49,920 nucleotides of DNA from JACJYE01 sp964432875 (GTDB lineage Bacteria > Bacteroidota > Bacteroidia > Chitinophagales > Saprospiraceae): NCBI GenBank assembly GCA_964432875.1, contig CAYSPJ010000024.1, forward strand, positions 1 to 49,920. The letters run 5' to 3'. A program made the translations under genes and the position numbers. The notes below the pieces were generated by a model. It made no database searches. It worked only from the letters and a program-made list of their open reading frames with translations, and was not told the DNA's origin. Shown here piece after piece: positions 27,291 to 35,835 of this stretch (positions are counted from its first letter, which is position 1; every line of letters begins with the position of its first letter).

Positions 27291-29642
27291 TCAATCTTTC
27301 CCACTTTTTGGCTGCTGCTCCCGGCGGCTGCGTTGCATGGGGTTCTCGCCTGGTGTATCCCAGCGCTCGTTGCGCTTGCGGAACAGCTCGAAACGATCGA
27401 GCTGCTGACGGGGCGGGTAATAATTATTACTCACATCCGTATCCGCCGTCTCCAGGTAAGGATCCATGATGATTTGTTGGATTTCTTTTGTAGTGACAAA
27501 CACCTTGGAGACTTGAGCGCTGTTGAGCCGCCAGATTTCGGCGGGGATGCGGTGCTCTTCCGCCGTGCCGTCGGCAAACTCAAAGCGCAGGACAATGGGC
27601 ATCACCAGGCCGCCGGTATTGCGGAATGTCAGCTCGTAGTAGTTTTTTCCGGCCGCGAGCAGCTCTTGCTCGGCGGGGCCTAGCCGTTGCAGGTATTGCT
27701 GGTATTCTGCCTTGTCGAGAAGGCTCACCTGCCATGGGTTGTAAGTCGAATAAAAATCCCGGAGGGCAGGGTCTATTTCATCTTGCGTCTTTTCGATGGT
27801 GCTGGCATTGCGAATATCGCCGATATACTTAGGGGATTTTTCCTGTTCTTGCCGGGCCAGGCCTTTTTCCAGCTCAGGGTCTTCGGTGTCAATTCGAAAC
27901 CACTTGACATTTTCCAGGGATATGTCTACGTTGTCGGTAGTAAAGAACCATCCGCGCCAGAACCAATCCAGGTCGATAGCGGAGGCATCTTCCATGGTAC
28001 GGAAGAAATCAGCAGGAGAGGGGTGTTTAAATTTCCAGCGGTTGGCGTAAACCTTGAACGCATAATCAAAGAGCTCGCGACCCATGATGGTTTCGCGTAG
28101 GATATTGAGGGCGGCGGCAGGTTTGCCATAGGCGTTGTTGCCCAGTTGTTGGACTGATTCTGAATTGGTCATGATCGGTTCCAGGAAGCGCTTATCGCTC
28201 CTCATGTAGTCTACGATTTTGTAGGCAGGCCCGCGGCGGGAGGGGTAGTTGCGTTCCCACTGCTGCTCGGCGAGGTATTGGAGAAAGGAGTTCAGCCCTT
28301 CATCCATCCAGGTCCACTGCCGCTCGTCGGAATTGACGATCATGGGGAAGTAATTGTGCCCGACTTCGTGGATGATGACGCCGATCATGCCATATTTGGT
28401 GCGTTCGGGATAAGTGCCATCTTTTTCCGGCCGGCCGAAATTGAAGCAAATCATGGGGTACTCCATACCGATGCGGTCGGCATTGATAGACCAGGCGACG
28501 GGATAGGGATAATCAAAGGTATAGTGTGAATACCACTTTAGGGTATGAGCCACGGCTTTAGTGGAGTACTGTTCCCAGAGCGGGTTGCCTTCCTTGGGGT
28601 ACATCGACATAGCCATGACGACCTCTCCACTGCTCATTTCTACGCCCATCGCATCCCAGATAAATTTCCGGGAGGAGGCAAAGGCAAAGTCCCGTACATT
28701 ATCGGCTTTGAACACCCAAGTCTTCTTGGCGGTGGATTTAGACTTTTCACTTTTACGGGCTTCTTCTTCCGAGACGATAATCACCGGGTTTATCCGTTCT
28801 TTGCGGGCCTGGTCCAGTTTATCGATTTGTTTTTTGGACAAAACCTCCCCGGCATTTTGTAGCGTGCCGGTAGCAGCTACATAATGGTCAGCCGGGACCG
28901 TAATTGAAACCTCATAATTGCCAAACGGGAGGGCAAACTCCCCCGCGCCGAGGAATTGCTTATTTTGCCAGCCTTCTACATCATCGTACACCGCCATGCG
29001 GGGGAAAAACTGAGCGATGGTATAGAGATAGTTGCCATCTTCGGGGAAATACTCATAACCCGAGCGCCCGCCTATTTCCATGCGGTTGTTGATATTGTAC
29101 CACCATTTAGTTTGGAAACTAAACTGCTCCCCTGGCAATAGCGGTTTGGGCAGGTTGATGCGCATCATAGTTTTGACCACCGCATACTGCAGCGGCTGGC
29201 CGTTGGCATCGCGGACGTATTCCAGCTTGAAGCCCCCATCGAAGCTTGGCTCCAGCGCCCGGAGTTCTTCCAGGCTCATCCGCTCGCTCATGCTGTTGGT
29301 GCGGATTTTGTAGGTATCAGAATCTTTAGCCCGCATATTTTGGTCCAGCTGTACCCAAAGGTATTCCAGTGGATCCGGAGAGCTATTGTGATAAGTGACC
29401 GTCTCTTGCCCATAGATGCGCTGCTGATCATCATCTAATTCAATGGTGATTTTATAATCGGCCTGTTGTTGCCAGTATTGATGCCCTGGCGCTCCCGATG
29501 CAGTGCGGTAAACATTTGGCGTAGGTAACTCCTGGTAAAGCTGCCGGAATTTGTCTTGGTGGGCACTCTGCTCCTGTCCTATCAAGGCCAGGGCTAAACC
29601 AAGGGAAAATATGCTTGAGAGTAGTAGCTGCTTCTTTAACAT
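27291..29642 (-). CDS. M1-family zinc metallopeptidase, exported
   Basis: About 783 residues with an N-terminal signal peptide (LLLSSIFSLGLALALIGQEQ). The zinc site is HEVGH with the third ligand Glu exactly 19 residues after the second His (in WTWMDEGLN): H425, H429 and E448 counted from the ATG at 29640-29642. The family's GAMEN exopeptidase motif is not obvious; the corresponding stretch reads GMEYPM, as in a divergent bacterial M1 branch. An ATG nine bases upstream (29651) is an equally possible start. The product is periplasmic or surface; the substrate is unknown. The stop is 42 bp before mvaD on the same strand. Confidence 0.9.
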   Translation of the reverse strand: MLKKQLLLSSIFSLGLALALIGQEQSAHQDKFRQLYQELPTPNVYRTASGAPGHQYWQQQADYKITIELDDDQQRIYGQETVTYHNSSPDPLEYLWVQLDQNMRAKDSDTYKIRTNSMSERMSLEELRALEPSFDGGFKLEYVRDANGQPLQYAVVKTMMRINLPKPLLPGEQFSFQTKWWYNINNRMEIGGRSGYEYFPEDGNYLYTIAQFFPRMAVYDDVEGWQNKQFLGAGEFALPFGNYEVSITVPADHYVAATGTLQNAGEVLSKKQIDKLDQARKERINPVIIVSEEEARKSEKSKSTAKKTWVFKADNVRDFAFASSRKFIWDAMGVEMSSGEVVMAMSMYPKEGNPLWEQYSTKAVAHTLKWYSHYTFDYPYPVAWSINADRIGMEYPMICFNFGRPEKDGTYPERTKYGMIGVIIHEVGHNYFPMIVNSDERQWTWMDEGLNSFLQYLAEQQWERNYPSRRGPAYKIVDYMRSDKRFLEPIMTNSESVQQLGNNAYGKPAAALNILRETIMGRELFDYAFKVYANRWKFKHPSPADFFRTMEDASAIDLDWFWRGWFFTTDNVDISLENVKWFRIDTEDPELEKGLARQEQEKSPKYIGDIRNASTIEKTQDEIDPALRDFYSTYNPWQVSLLDKAEYQQYLQRLGPAEQELLAAGKNYYELTFRNTGGLVMPIVLRFEFADGTAEEHRIPAEIWRLNSAQVSKVFVTTKEIQQIIMDPYLETADTDVSNNYYPPRQQLDRFELFRKRNERWDTPGENPMQRSRREQQPKSGKD

Positions 29643-29950
29643 AGCGGCCATTATTTTATGGTATTCAATTTTAAGGAAACGTTTTTACCGCTTTAATGTT
29701 CTGCTTTCGGCGCGCACTGCTTATGGCGGGAGAAAAAGGCAGCTTTTAGCAGCGGCTATGCTGCCTTCATCCACGGCGGAGTACCTGTTGTGGTTGACAT
29801 TAACAACCTATCCTCTCACATCACGCCTCTTTTCCCCCATAAAAAACCATACATTTCCCTACTTTTGCAGCCTGAAAACCAATGGCATCCGCCAAACTTT
29901 GCCGCTAGCCTGGCTGGCGAGTTTTGGGGAAGCCTTAAATTTGGCAAACC
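29643..29950 (+). other. Divergent intergenic region upstream of thrA
   Basis: About 300 bp holding the thrA promoter candidate (29860-29867). A nine-codon frame, ATG at 29882 to TAG at 29908, lies in the leader, but its predicted peptide (MASAKLCR) has no Thr or Ile run, so it does not look like an enteric-type attenuator peptide. Confidence 0.35.
29860..29867 (+). promoter_or_regulatory. Candidate promoter of the thrABC operon
   Basis: TACTTTTG followed by CAG matches the TAnnTTTG -7 consensus, 83 nt before the thrA ATG. No clear -33 TTTG is found. Confidence 0.4.
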
Positions 29951-32407
29951 ATGAAAGTCTTAAAATTTGGCGGCTCCTCGGTAGGGTCACCGGAGCGCAT
30001 TCGCGGCATCGTTGATATCCTCAAAGGATACTACACCAAAGGGGAGAAATTTACGGTGGTCTTTTCTGCTTTTGGCGGAGTGACCGATTCGCTCATCCAA
30101 ATGAGCAACTTGGCAGCTCAGGGAGATGAGTCTTATCAGGCCTTGTTCGAAGCATTCAGCCAACGGCACCTCAGAGCGGTCGAAGAATTGTTGGATGATG
30201 AATACCGCAAAGAGATGCTGCCGGAACTACAGAAGAACCATGAGGTGTTGAAAAACCTACTCTATGGGATATTCCTGGTGCGGGAAGCTTCAGCCCGGAC
30301 GATGGATTATGTACTGAGCTTTGGCGAACGCAACTCAGCCTTCATCTTGGCTCAAGTACTGCGGCAAAACGGCATCAATGCTGCTTATCTGGATGCCCGG
30401 AAGATTATCAAAACGGATAAGTCCTTTGGATCAGCAAAGGTTAATTTTGATCAGACCTATGCTAAAGTTCGGGAGTATTATACTCAAAACCCTGCTATAC
30501 AAATAGTTACGGGTTTTATTGGCTCTGATAAAGGCGGGTTGACGACGACCTTAGGGAGGGGTGGCTCAGACTATACGGCTTCGATAATAGCAGCAGGCCT
30601 GGGGGCCAGCGTCATTGAGATTTGGACTGATGTGGATGGGGTGCTGACCGCCGATCCTCGTAAGGTGAAACGCGCCTTCACCATCCCCAGTATGACTTAC
30701 GCCGAGGCGATGGAAATGTCGCACTTCGGGGCTAAAGTGATTTATCCCCCTACTCTGCAGCCTGCTCTGGAACACAACATCCCACTCTACATTAAGAATA
30801 CATTCAACCCTTCTTTCCCGGGTACCTTCATCTCTCTGCAGGCAGAGCCAGATACTCATGCGGTAAAGGGTATTTCCTCTATCGGGCACATTGCCCTGCT
30901 CACCCTTTCCGGCGGCGGCTTATTTGGTGTGCCAGGTATAGCCGGGCGTTTGTTTTCTGCTTTAGCGGAAGGCGGGATCAACATCATCTTGATTACCCAA
31001 GGTTCTTCTGAGCACGCGATAAGTTTCGCAGTGCAGCCTGATATGGCATTGAGAGCGAAGCGTAGGGTGGAAGCAGCCTTTGAATATGAGATGAGCCTAA
31101 GGCTAGTCAATCCCATCAAAATAGAAGACGATCTTGCGGTGGTCGCTATTATTGGAGAGAATATGCGCTACCAGCCAGGGATTGCCGGTAGGCTCTTTCA
31201 GGCCTTGGGTAAAAACGGGATCAACGCGGTAGCAATCGCCCAAGGTTCTTCCGAGTTGAATATCTCAGTAGTCATCAACCGACCCGACGAAGCAAAAGCG
31301 CTAAACGCTTTGCAAGAAGCCTTTTTCCTTTCTAATACCAAAGAACTCCACCTCTTCATAGTCGGTGTAGGCTTGATTGGCAATACCCTCATCAAACAAA
31401 TCCGGAGCCAGGCTCAATTCCTGAAAGAAAAGAGGGGGTTAGAGTTACGTATCATTGGGCTAGCCAATAGTAAGAAGATGGTTTTTAATGAAAATGGCAT
31501 AAGCCTGGAACTTTGGCAGGAGGAGCTGCAGCAGTCCACGATGGAAATGGATACCGCCATTTTCATCGGCAAGATGAAGGAGCTCAACCTCTCGAATACC
31601 ATCTTTGTGGATAATACGGCCAGCGAAAAGATAGCTGGTTTTTACGAGTCGATCCTGGACTCTAGCATCTCCATTTCGACACCTAATAAAATTGGTGCTT
31701 CTTCCAGTTATTTGCAATACCAGCGCCTAAAGATGATTGCGGAAAAACGCGGGGTCCAGTTTTTATACGAAACGAATGTTGGAGCTGGCTTACCCGTTAT
31801 CACCACCCTGAACGATTTAATTAATAGCGGTGACCGCATACTCAAGATAGAAGGTGTGCTTTCGGGTTCGCTCTCCTTTATTTTCAACTCCTTCGAACCG
31901 GGCAAACTGTTCAGTGCTATTGTTAAGGAAGCCCGTGAGTTGGGCTATACTGAACCGGACCCTCGCGATGATCTTAGCGGTAATGATGTACGCCGTAAGT
32001 TGATTATTCTGGCGAGGGAGATGGGCTTGCCGCTAGAGCCCAAGGATGTCAGGATCAGCAACATCCTACCTGATGCCTGTCAGCAAGCTTTGGATGTAGA
32101 TGCTTTCTTTGAAGAATTAACCGCTGCTGATGAGCACTTTGGGTTGATACTGGAAGAGGCGCATCAAGCGGGTAAAGCCCTGCGCATGGTCGCTAAGGTA
32201 GAAAACGGCCAGGCGAGTATTGAACTGGAAAAGGTAGGACCGAATAATCCGTTCTACCACTTAAGCGGCAGCGACAATATGATCGTCTTTACCACGGAGC
32301 GCTATAAAGAACGCCCGTTGGTAGTGCGTGGCCCAGGTGCCGGGGCAGAAGTCACTGCCGCTGGCCTTTTTGCTGAGATTATCTCTATTGGAAACTTTTT
32401 GAAGTAA
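29951..32407 (+). CDS. thrA: Bifunctional aspartokinase / homoserine dehydrogenase
   Basis: Catalyses the first and third steps of threonine synthesis. In 818 residues: aspartokinase domain (about 1-290; opening MKVLKFGGSSV, and TLGRGGSDYTA), two ACT regulatory domains (about 310-455; two similar stretches each ending in ITQGSSE or IAQGSSE), and NADPH-dependent homoserine dehydrogenase (about 465-815; Rossmann motif GVGLIGN). The fused form is typical of Bacteroidota and Gammaproteobacteria. The ACT pair suggests feedback control by threonine. thrB starts 2 nt after its stop. Confidence 0.97.
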   Translation: MKVLKFGGSSVGSPERIRGIVDILKGYYTKGEKFTVVFSAFGGVTDSLIQMSNLAAQGDESYQALFEAFSQRHLRAVEELLDDEYRKEMLPELQKNHEVLKNLLYGIFLVREASARTMDYVLSFGERNSAFILAQVLRQNGINAAYLDARKIIKTDKSFGSAKVNFDQTYAKVREYYTQNPAIQIVTGFIGSDKGGLTTTLGRGGSDYTASIIAAGLGASVIEIWTDVDGVLTADPRKVKRAFTIPSMTYAEAMEMSHFGAKVIYPPTLQPALEHNIPLYIKNTFNPSFPGTFISLQAEPDTHAVKGISSIGHIALLTLSGGGLFGVPGIAGRLFSALAEGGINIILITQGSSEHAISFAVQPDMALRAKRRVEAAFEYEMSLRLVNPIKIEDDLAVVAIIGENMRYQPGIAGRLFQALGKNGINAVAIAQGSSELNISVVINRPDEAKALNALQEAFFLSNTKELHLFIVGVGLIGNTLIKQIRSQAQFLKEKRGLELRIIGLANSKKMVFNENGISLELWQEELQQSTMEMDTAIFIGKMKELNLSNTIFVDNTASEKIAGFYESILDSSISISTPNKIGASSSYLQYQRLKMIAEKRGVQFLYETNVGAGLPVITTLNDLINSGDRILKIEGVLSGSLSFIFNSFEPGKLFSAIVKEARELGYTEPDPRDDLSGNDVRRKLIILAREMGLPLEPKDVRISNILPDACQQALDVDAFFEELTAADEHFGLILEEAHQAGKALRMVAKVENGQASIELEKVGPNNPFYHLSGSDNMIVFTTERYKERPLVVRGPGAGAEVTAAGLFAEIISIGNFLK

Positions 32408-32409
32408 CT

Positions 32410-33345
32410 ATGAACGCAGGAATAAAAGTCTTTGCCCCCGCCAGCGTAGCCAATGTAGCAGTAGGCTTCGACATCCTTGGTTTCGCCTTGGAAAAGCCAG
32501 GCGACGAAATCATTGCTCGTTTTTCCGATCAAGCAGGTCTGCGTATTACTCGCATCACCGGAGCACTAGGAAAAAAACTGCCTTATGAGGTCGAAAAGAA
32601 TACTGCAGGCTTTGCCGCGATGCGCTTGTTAGACTATCTGGGAGAAACCAAGCTTGGCATAGAGCTGGAAATTCATAAGAAGATGCCTTTTGGCAGTGGG
32701 CTGGGCTCCAGCGCTGCCAGCGCTGCCGGGGCAGTAATGGCCATCAATGAGTTGCTCCAGCGCCCCCTGGAAAAGCGTGAATTACTACCTTTTGCAGTAG
32801 AGGGCGAACAGGTTGCCGATGGGGCTTATCATGCTGATAATGTAGCGCCCTCACTCTTAGGGGGTATGGTCTTGGTGCGCAGCAACGCCAGCCTCGACGT
32901 ACACCGTTTATATACCCCCAAGGGCCTTTATGCTGCCGTCATCTACCCGCATGTGGAAATACTCACCAAAGATGCCCGTGAGGTTCTAAGCAAGTCCATC
33001 AGCCTGGAGCAACACATTGAACAGTCAGGTAATCTTGGAGGCTTGATTATTGGCTTGTTTTCTTCAGACTTTGAGCTGATTGGGCGTTCTTTAAACGATG
33101 TAGTCATCGAACCACAACGGGCCCGCCTCATCCCCCATTTTTACGAAGTCAAGGAAGAGGCTTTAGCGCAGGGCGCCTTAGGCTGCAGTATCTCGGGTGC
33201 AGGGCCCTCGATCTTTGCGCTTTGTGACAACCTCCTAACGGCAGAGCGGGTCGGGCAGGCGATGAAGAGGGTTTTTGACCAAGCCCAGATTATTAACGAT
33301 CTATTTACATCGCCCATCAATCAGGAAGGGGCGGTTAAATGCTAA
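32410..33345 (+). CDS. thrB: Homoserine kinase
   Basis: Phosphorylates homoserine with ATP. A 311-residue GHMP kinase with the opening APASVANVAVGFD and the phosphate loop PFGSGLGSSAASAAGA (about 95-110); the third GHMP motif is GCSISGAGPSIFAL near the C-terminus. The 2-nt spacing from thrA and overlap with the possible thrC start show a translationally coupled operon. Confidence 0.96.
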   Translation: MNAGIKVFAPASVANVAVGFDILGFALEKPGDEIIARFSDQAGLRITRITGALGKKLPYEVEKNTAGFAAMRLLDYLGETKLGIELEIHKKMPFGSGLGSSAASAAGAVMAINELLQRPLEKRELLPFAVEGEQVADGAYHADNVAPSLLGGMVLVRSNASLDVHRLYTPKGLYAAVIYPHVEILTKDAREVLSKSISLEQHIEQSGNLGGLIIGLFSSDFELIGRSLNDVVIEPQRARLIPHFYEVKEEALAQGALGCSISGAGPSIFALCDNLLTAERVGQAMKRVFDQAQIINDLFTSPINQEGAVKC

Positions 33346-34670
33346 GTGATATGAAGTTGTACAGCACCAGGAATAAAGGACAATATGTCAGCCTTAAAGA
33401 GGCGGTCATGAAAGGATTGCCGGATGATAATGGGCTCTATATGCCATCAGAAATCCCTGCTCTGCCGGAGTCCTTTATCAAGAACCTGAAGCGCTTTTCC
33501 TTTCAGGAAATCGCTTTTACTATTGCCGATACGCTTTTTCAAGGGGCTATCCCGAAGCCTGATTTGCAGAAAATCATTGAAGGAGCGGTGAATTTCCCCG
33601 CTCCATTAGTCCGGCTGGACGAACAGAAATATATCCTGGAGTTATTTCACGGCCCATCTTTGGCCTTTAAAGACTTTGGTGCGCGCTTTATGGCTCAATT
33701 GATGAGCTACTTCAATCGAGGCGAAAGCCAGGAGCTAGTGATACTGGTAGCTACATCAGGGGACACCGGCGGCGCTGTAGCCTCAGGTTTTTATCGGGCT
33801 CCGGGCACGCAAGTGGTCATCCTCTACCCTTCCGGCAAGGTTTCCATGCTTCAGGAAAAGCAGTTGACGACCTTGGGGCATAACATCACTGCGCTGGAGG
33901 TTAATGGCACTTTCGACGACTGCCAGGATTTGGTCAAGCAAGCTTTTTTAGACCAGACTTTGACCAGCCGTATCCGGCTCACTTCCGCAAACTCTATCAA
34001 CATCTCTCGGCTTATACCACAGGCCTTCTATTACTACGAAGCTTACAAACAACTGCCAGATGATGGCCGGGAGACCGTGTTCTGTATCCCTAGCGGTAAT
34101 TTTGGCAACCTCACTGCCGGGCTAATCGCTCAAAGGATGGGCTTACCGGTCAGTCATTTTATCGCGGCCACCAATATCAATGACGTCGTGCCGGAATACC
34201 TTAGTTCTGGTATTTATACCCCCCGCCCCTCTACGCCCACCATCAGCAACGCTATGGATGTCGGCAATCCTTCTAACTTCGCACGCATGCTGGATATTTA
34301 TGAATCCGGGGCGCAAGGTTCCACGTGGAACAATATGCGGGAGTCGATTAGCGGCTACGCCTATACCGATGCACAAACCAGGGAGGCGGTCCGCGAGCTG
34401 GCTCAGCTGTATGGCTATATAATCGACCCTCATGGCGCAGTTGGCTATCTCGCCCTTAAAGAATACCAGAGGGCTCATTCTGGCACCAGGGGTGTTGTCT
34501 TGGAAACTGCTCACCCTTCGAAATTCTTGAGCGAGGTGGAAAGTATCTTGGGGCGTGAAGTAGACGTCCCTTCTCGATTGGCTGAACTTGCCCAACGCGA
34601 AAAGCGTGTTATTGAGATGGCCCCAAGGTTTGATAGGTTTAAAGAATGGCTGATTGGGCGATTTGGATAA
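33339..34670 (+). CDS. thrC: Threonine synthase
   Basis: Converts O-phosphohomoserine to threonine with PLP. The PLP lysine lies in PSLAFKDFGARF (K107 counted from MKLYSTRNKG, K111 from the upstream ATG) and the phosphate-binding loop in ATSGDTGGAV. About 440 residues, normal for the long-type enzyme. The ATG at 33339 overlaps the thrB stop; the ATG at 33351 matches the usual family start. A parS-type palindrome lies inside the gene (34317-34332) and a second just past the stop (34671-34686). Confidence 0.96.
   Translation: MLSDMKLYSTRNKGQYVSLKEAVMKGLPDDNGLYMPSEIPALPESFIKNLKRFSFQEIAFTIADTLFQGAIPKPDLQKIIEGAVNFPAPLVRLDEQKYILELFHGPSLAFKDFGARFMAQLMSYFNRGESQELVILVATSGDTGGAVASGFYRAPGTQVVILYPSGKVSMLQEKQLTTLGHNITALEVNGTFDDCQDLVKQAFLDQTLTSRIRLTSANSINISRLIPQAFYYYEAYKQLPDDGRETVFCIPSGNFGNLTAGLIAQRMGLPVSHFIAATNINDVVPEYLSSGIYTPRPSTPTISNAMDVGNPSNFARMLDIYESGAQGSTWNNMRESISGYAYTDAQTREAVRELAQLYGYIIDPHGAVGYLALKEYQRAHSGTRGVVLETAHPSKFLSEVESILGREVDVPSRLAELAQREKRVIEMAPRFDRFKEWLIGRFG
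34317..34332. other. parS-like site inside thrC
   Basis: GGTTCCACGTGGAACA contains the 14-bp perfect palindrome GTTCCACGTGGAAC (34318-34331) and differs in one base from the site at 34671. It encodes Gly-Ser-Thr-Trp-Asn in thrC. The form fits the ParB-binding parS consensus (TGTTNCACGTGNAACA family). Confidence 0.65.
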
Positions 34671-34686
34671 TGTTCCACGTGGAACA
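34671..34686. other. parS-like site directly after thrC
   Basis: TGTTCCACGTGGAACA is a perfect 16-bp palindrome beginning at the base after the thrC stop codon. It has the layout of the bacterial centromere site parS bound by ParB (B. subtilis TGTTTCACGTGAAACA; the CC/GG variant is known in Pseudomonas). A second near-copy lies 354 bp upstream, which makes chance occurrence unlikely. Confidence 0.75.
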
Positions 34687-34755
34687 TTATCATGATGATG
34701 AGCAAGGTAGCGGTAAGCTGTGTTAGGTTTTTCCTCTAGTAGTATTCAGTTATGA

Positions 34756-34773
34756 AGCCCGTGGATTCGGGCT
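34756..34773. terminator. Small hairpin between thrC and ybeY
   Basis: AGCCCG/CGGGCT arms with a 6-nt loop in the interval between convergent thrC and ybeY. No T-run follows on either side, so this is a weak terminator call. Confidence 0.25.
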
Positions 34774-34845
34774 GAAAAGCCAGGATGTAAAAAAGCTGGA
34801 TTGATTATAGGTAGAGAGGATTGGAGGTGTGGTGTCTGTTATATC

Positions 34846-35298
34846 CTATGCCTCTAGCGCTTCATCTTCTTTGGCTCTCATCCGGGCAGCTTCTTCAGGG
34901 GTTTTATCGGAATAGCCGCAAAGATGTAAAAGCCCATGAGCCATCACGCGGCGGAGTTCTTGTTCAAAGGATAGGCCTAACCCTTTGGCATTATCTTTTA
35001 CGCGCTCAATGCTAATGAATATATCGCCTTCGATGATAGGTGGTTCGGCATAGGGGAAGGTAATGACATCGGTATAGGTGTCGTGATTGAGGTATTCCAA
35101 ATTGATTTTATGGAGGTACTCATCGTCGCAAAAAATATAGGCGAGCTGTTGGAGTTGTTTTTCTTCGCGGTCGATAATGCTTTGCAGCCAAAGGCTGGTT
35201 TCAGCTTCATCCGGTAGTTCGAATTCTACATTTTCGAGGTGAAAGGAGATGGGGTCATCATCTTCTTCCTCTTCGATCCATTCATTGAAGTCCATCAT
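34846..35298 (-). CDS. ybeY: Endoribonuclease YbeY (rRNA maturation factor)
   Basis: A zinc-dependent endonuclease needed for 16S rRNA 3' end maturation and ribosome quality control. The 150-residue protein has the motif HGLLHLCGYSD with H121, H125 and D131; the third ligand is Asp here where the textbook motif has His, a variant I believe is usual in this phylum. An acidic run (EEEEDDD) follows the start. The ATG overlaps the stop of the upstream ATPase gene by four bases (ATGA), indicating coupling. Confidence 0.93.
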   Translation of the reverse strand: MMDFNEWIEEEEDDDPISFHLENVEFELPDEAETSLWLQSIIDREEKQLQQLAYIFCDDEYLHKINLEYLNHDTYTDVITFPYAEPPIIEGDIFISIERVKDNAKGLGLSFEQELRRVMAHGLLHLCGYSDKTPEEAARMRAKEDEALEA

Positions 35299-35699
35299 AT
35301 TTTGAATTGCATTTCAACGGTGCTGCCATTATTGAGAAAGGCAACCCGGTCGGAAAGCTGATGGATGAGGAAAACGCCGCGGCCACCAGTTTTGAGGAGG
35401 TTCTCCGGGGCGGTGGGGTCGGGCAGGCTGCAGGGGTCAAAGCCGCAACCTTCGTCGGTCACGCGGATAGAGATAGCTTTGCCGCGCATTTTGAATTGGA
35501 TTTGCACTGTCTTTGTATGGTCATTGCAGTTGCCATGGATAATAGCATTATTCACCGCTTCGGTAAGGCTTATCAGGATATTTCCATGTACATCTGGGCT
35601 AAGCCGGTACCGTTCTGCGACCTGTTCGACCATGGATTCTACCAAGGCCACATTGCGTGGGTCTGAAGAGAGCTTTAGCATAATTGGCTTTGATCTCAT
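35295..35699 (-). CDS. Anti-sigma factor-type ATP-binding protein (HATPase_c, RsbW-like)
   Basis: A 134-residue stand-alone GHKL ATPase domain. The N box is SLTEAVNNAIIHGN, G1 is DEGCGFDP, and GGRGVFLI forms the ATP lid region. RsbW/SpoIIAB relatives phosphorylate an anti-sigma antagonist and hold a sigma factor; the SpoIIE-type phosphatase at 9877-11130 would be the opposing enzyme in such a switch. The antagonist (STAS) protein is not in this window. The start may be the ATG at 35699 or the one at 35681. Confidence 0.87.
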   Translation of the reverse strand: MRSKPIMLKLSSDPRNVALVESMVEQVAERYRLSPDVHGNILISLTEAVNNAIIHGNCNDHTKTVQIQFKMRGKAISIRVTDEGCGFDPCSLPDPTAPENLLKTGGRGVFLIHQLSDRVAFLNNGSTVEMQFKI

Positions 35700-35781
35700 T
35701 TTAGTTCAGCAAAGTAGGAAAGTTACAACATTTTTCGGTAAAGTGCAAGTTTTTTGGGTGCTAGATGTGTATTTAGTGCAA

Positions 35782-35826
35782 AATCCTCTATCCGTGACTC
35801 GGTTAAGCGGTCACGGATAGAGGATT
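35782..35826 (-). terminator. Strong hairpin terminator of the DUF4175 gene
   Basis: Perfect 17-bp inverted repeat (AATCCTCTATCCGTGAC, 35782-35798, against its complement 35810-35826) with an 11-nt loop, beginning 10 nt past the stop of the DUF4175 gene. On the minus strand it is followed by a short TTTT, consistent with intrinsic termination. Confidence 0.75.
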
Positions 35827-35835
35827 GACCATTAT

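Noticed and set aside
29882..29908. Attenuator leader peptide for thrABC
   Set aside because: The eight-residue frame contains no Thr or Ile codons and no terminator/antiterminator pair is evident.
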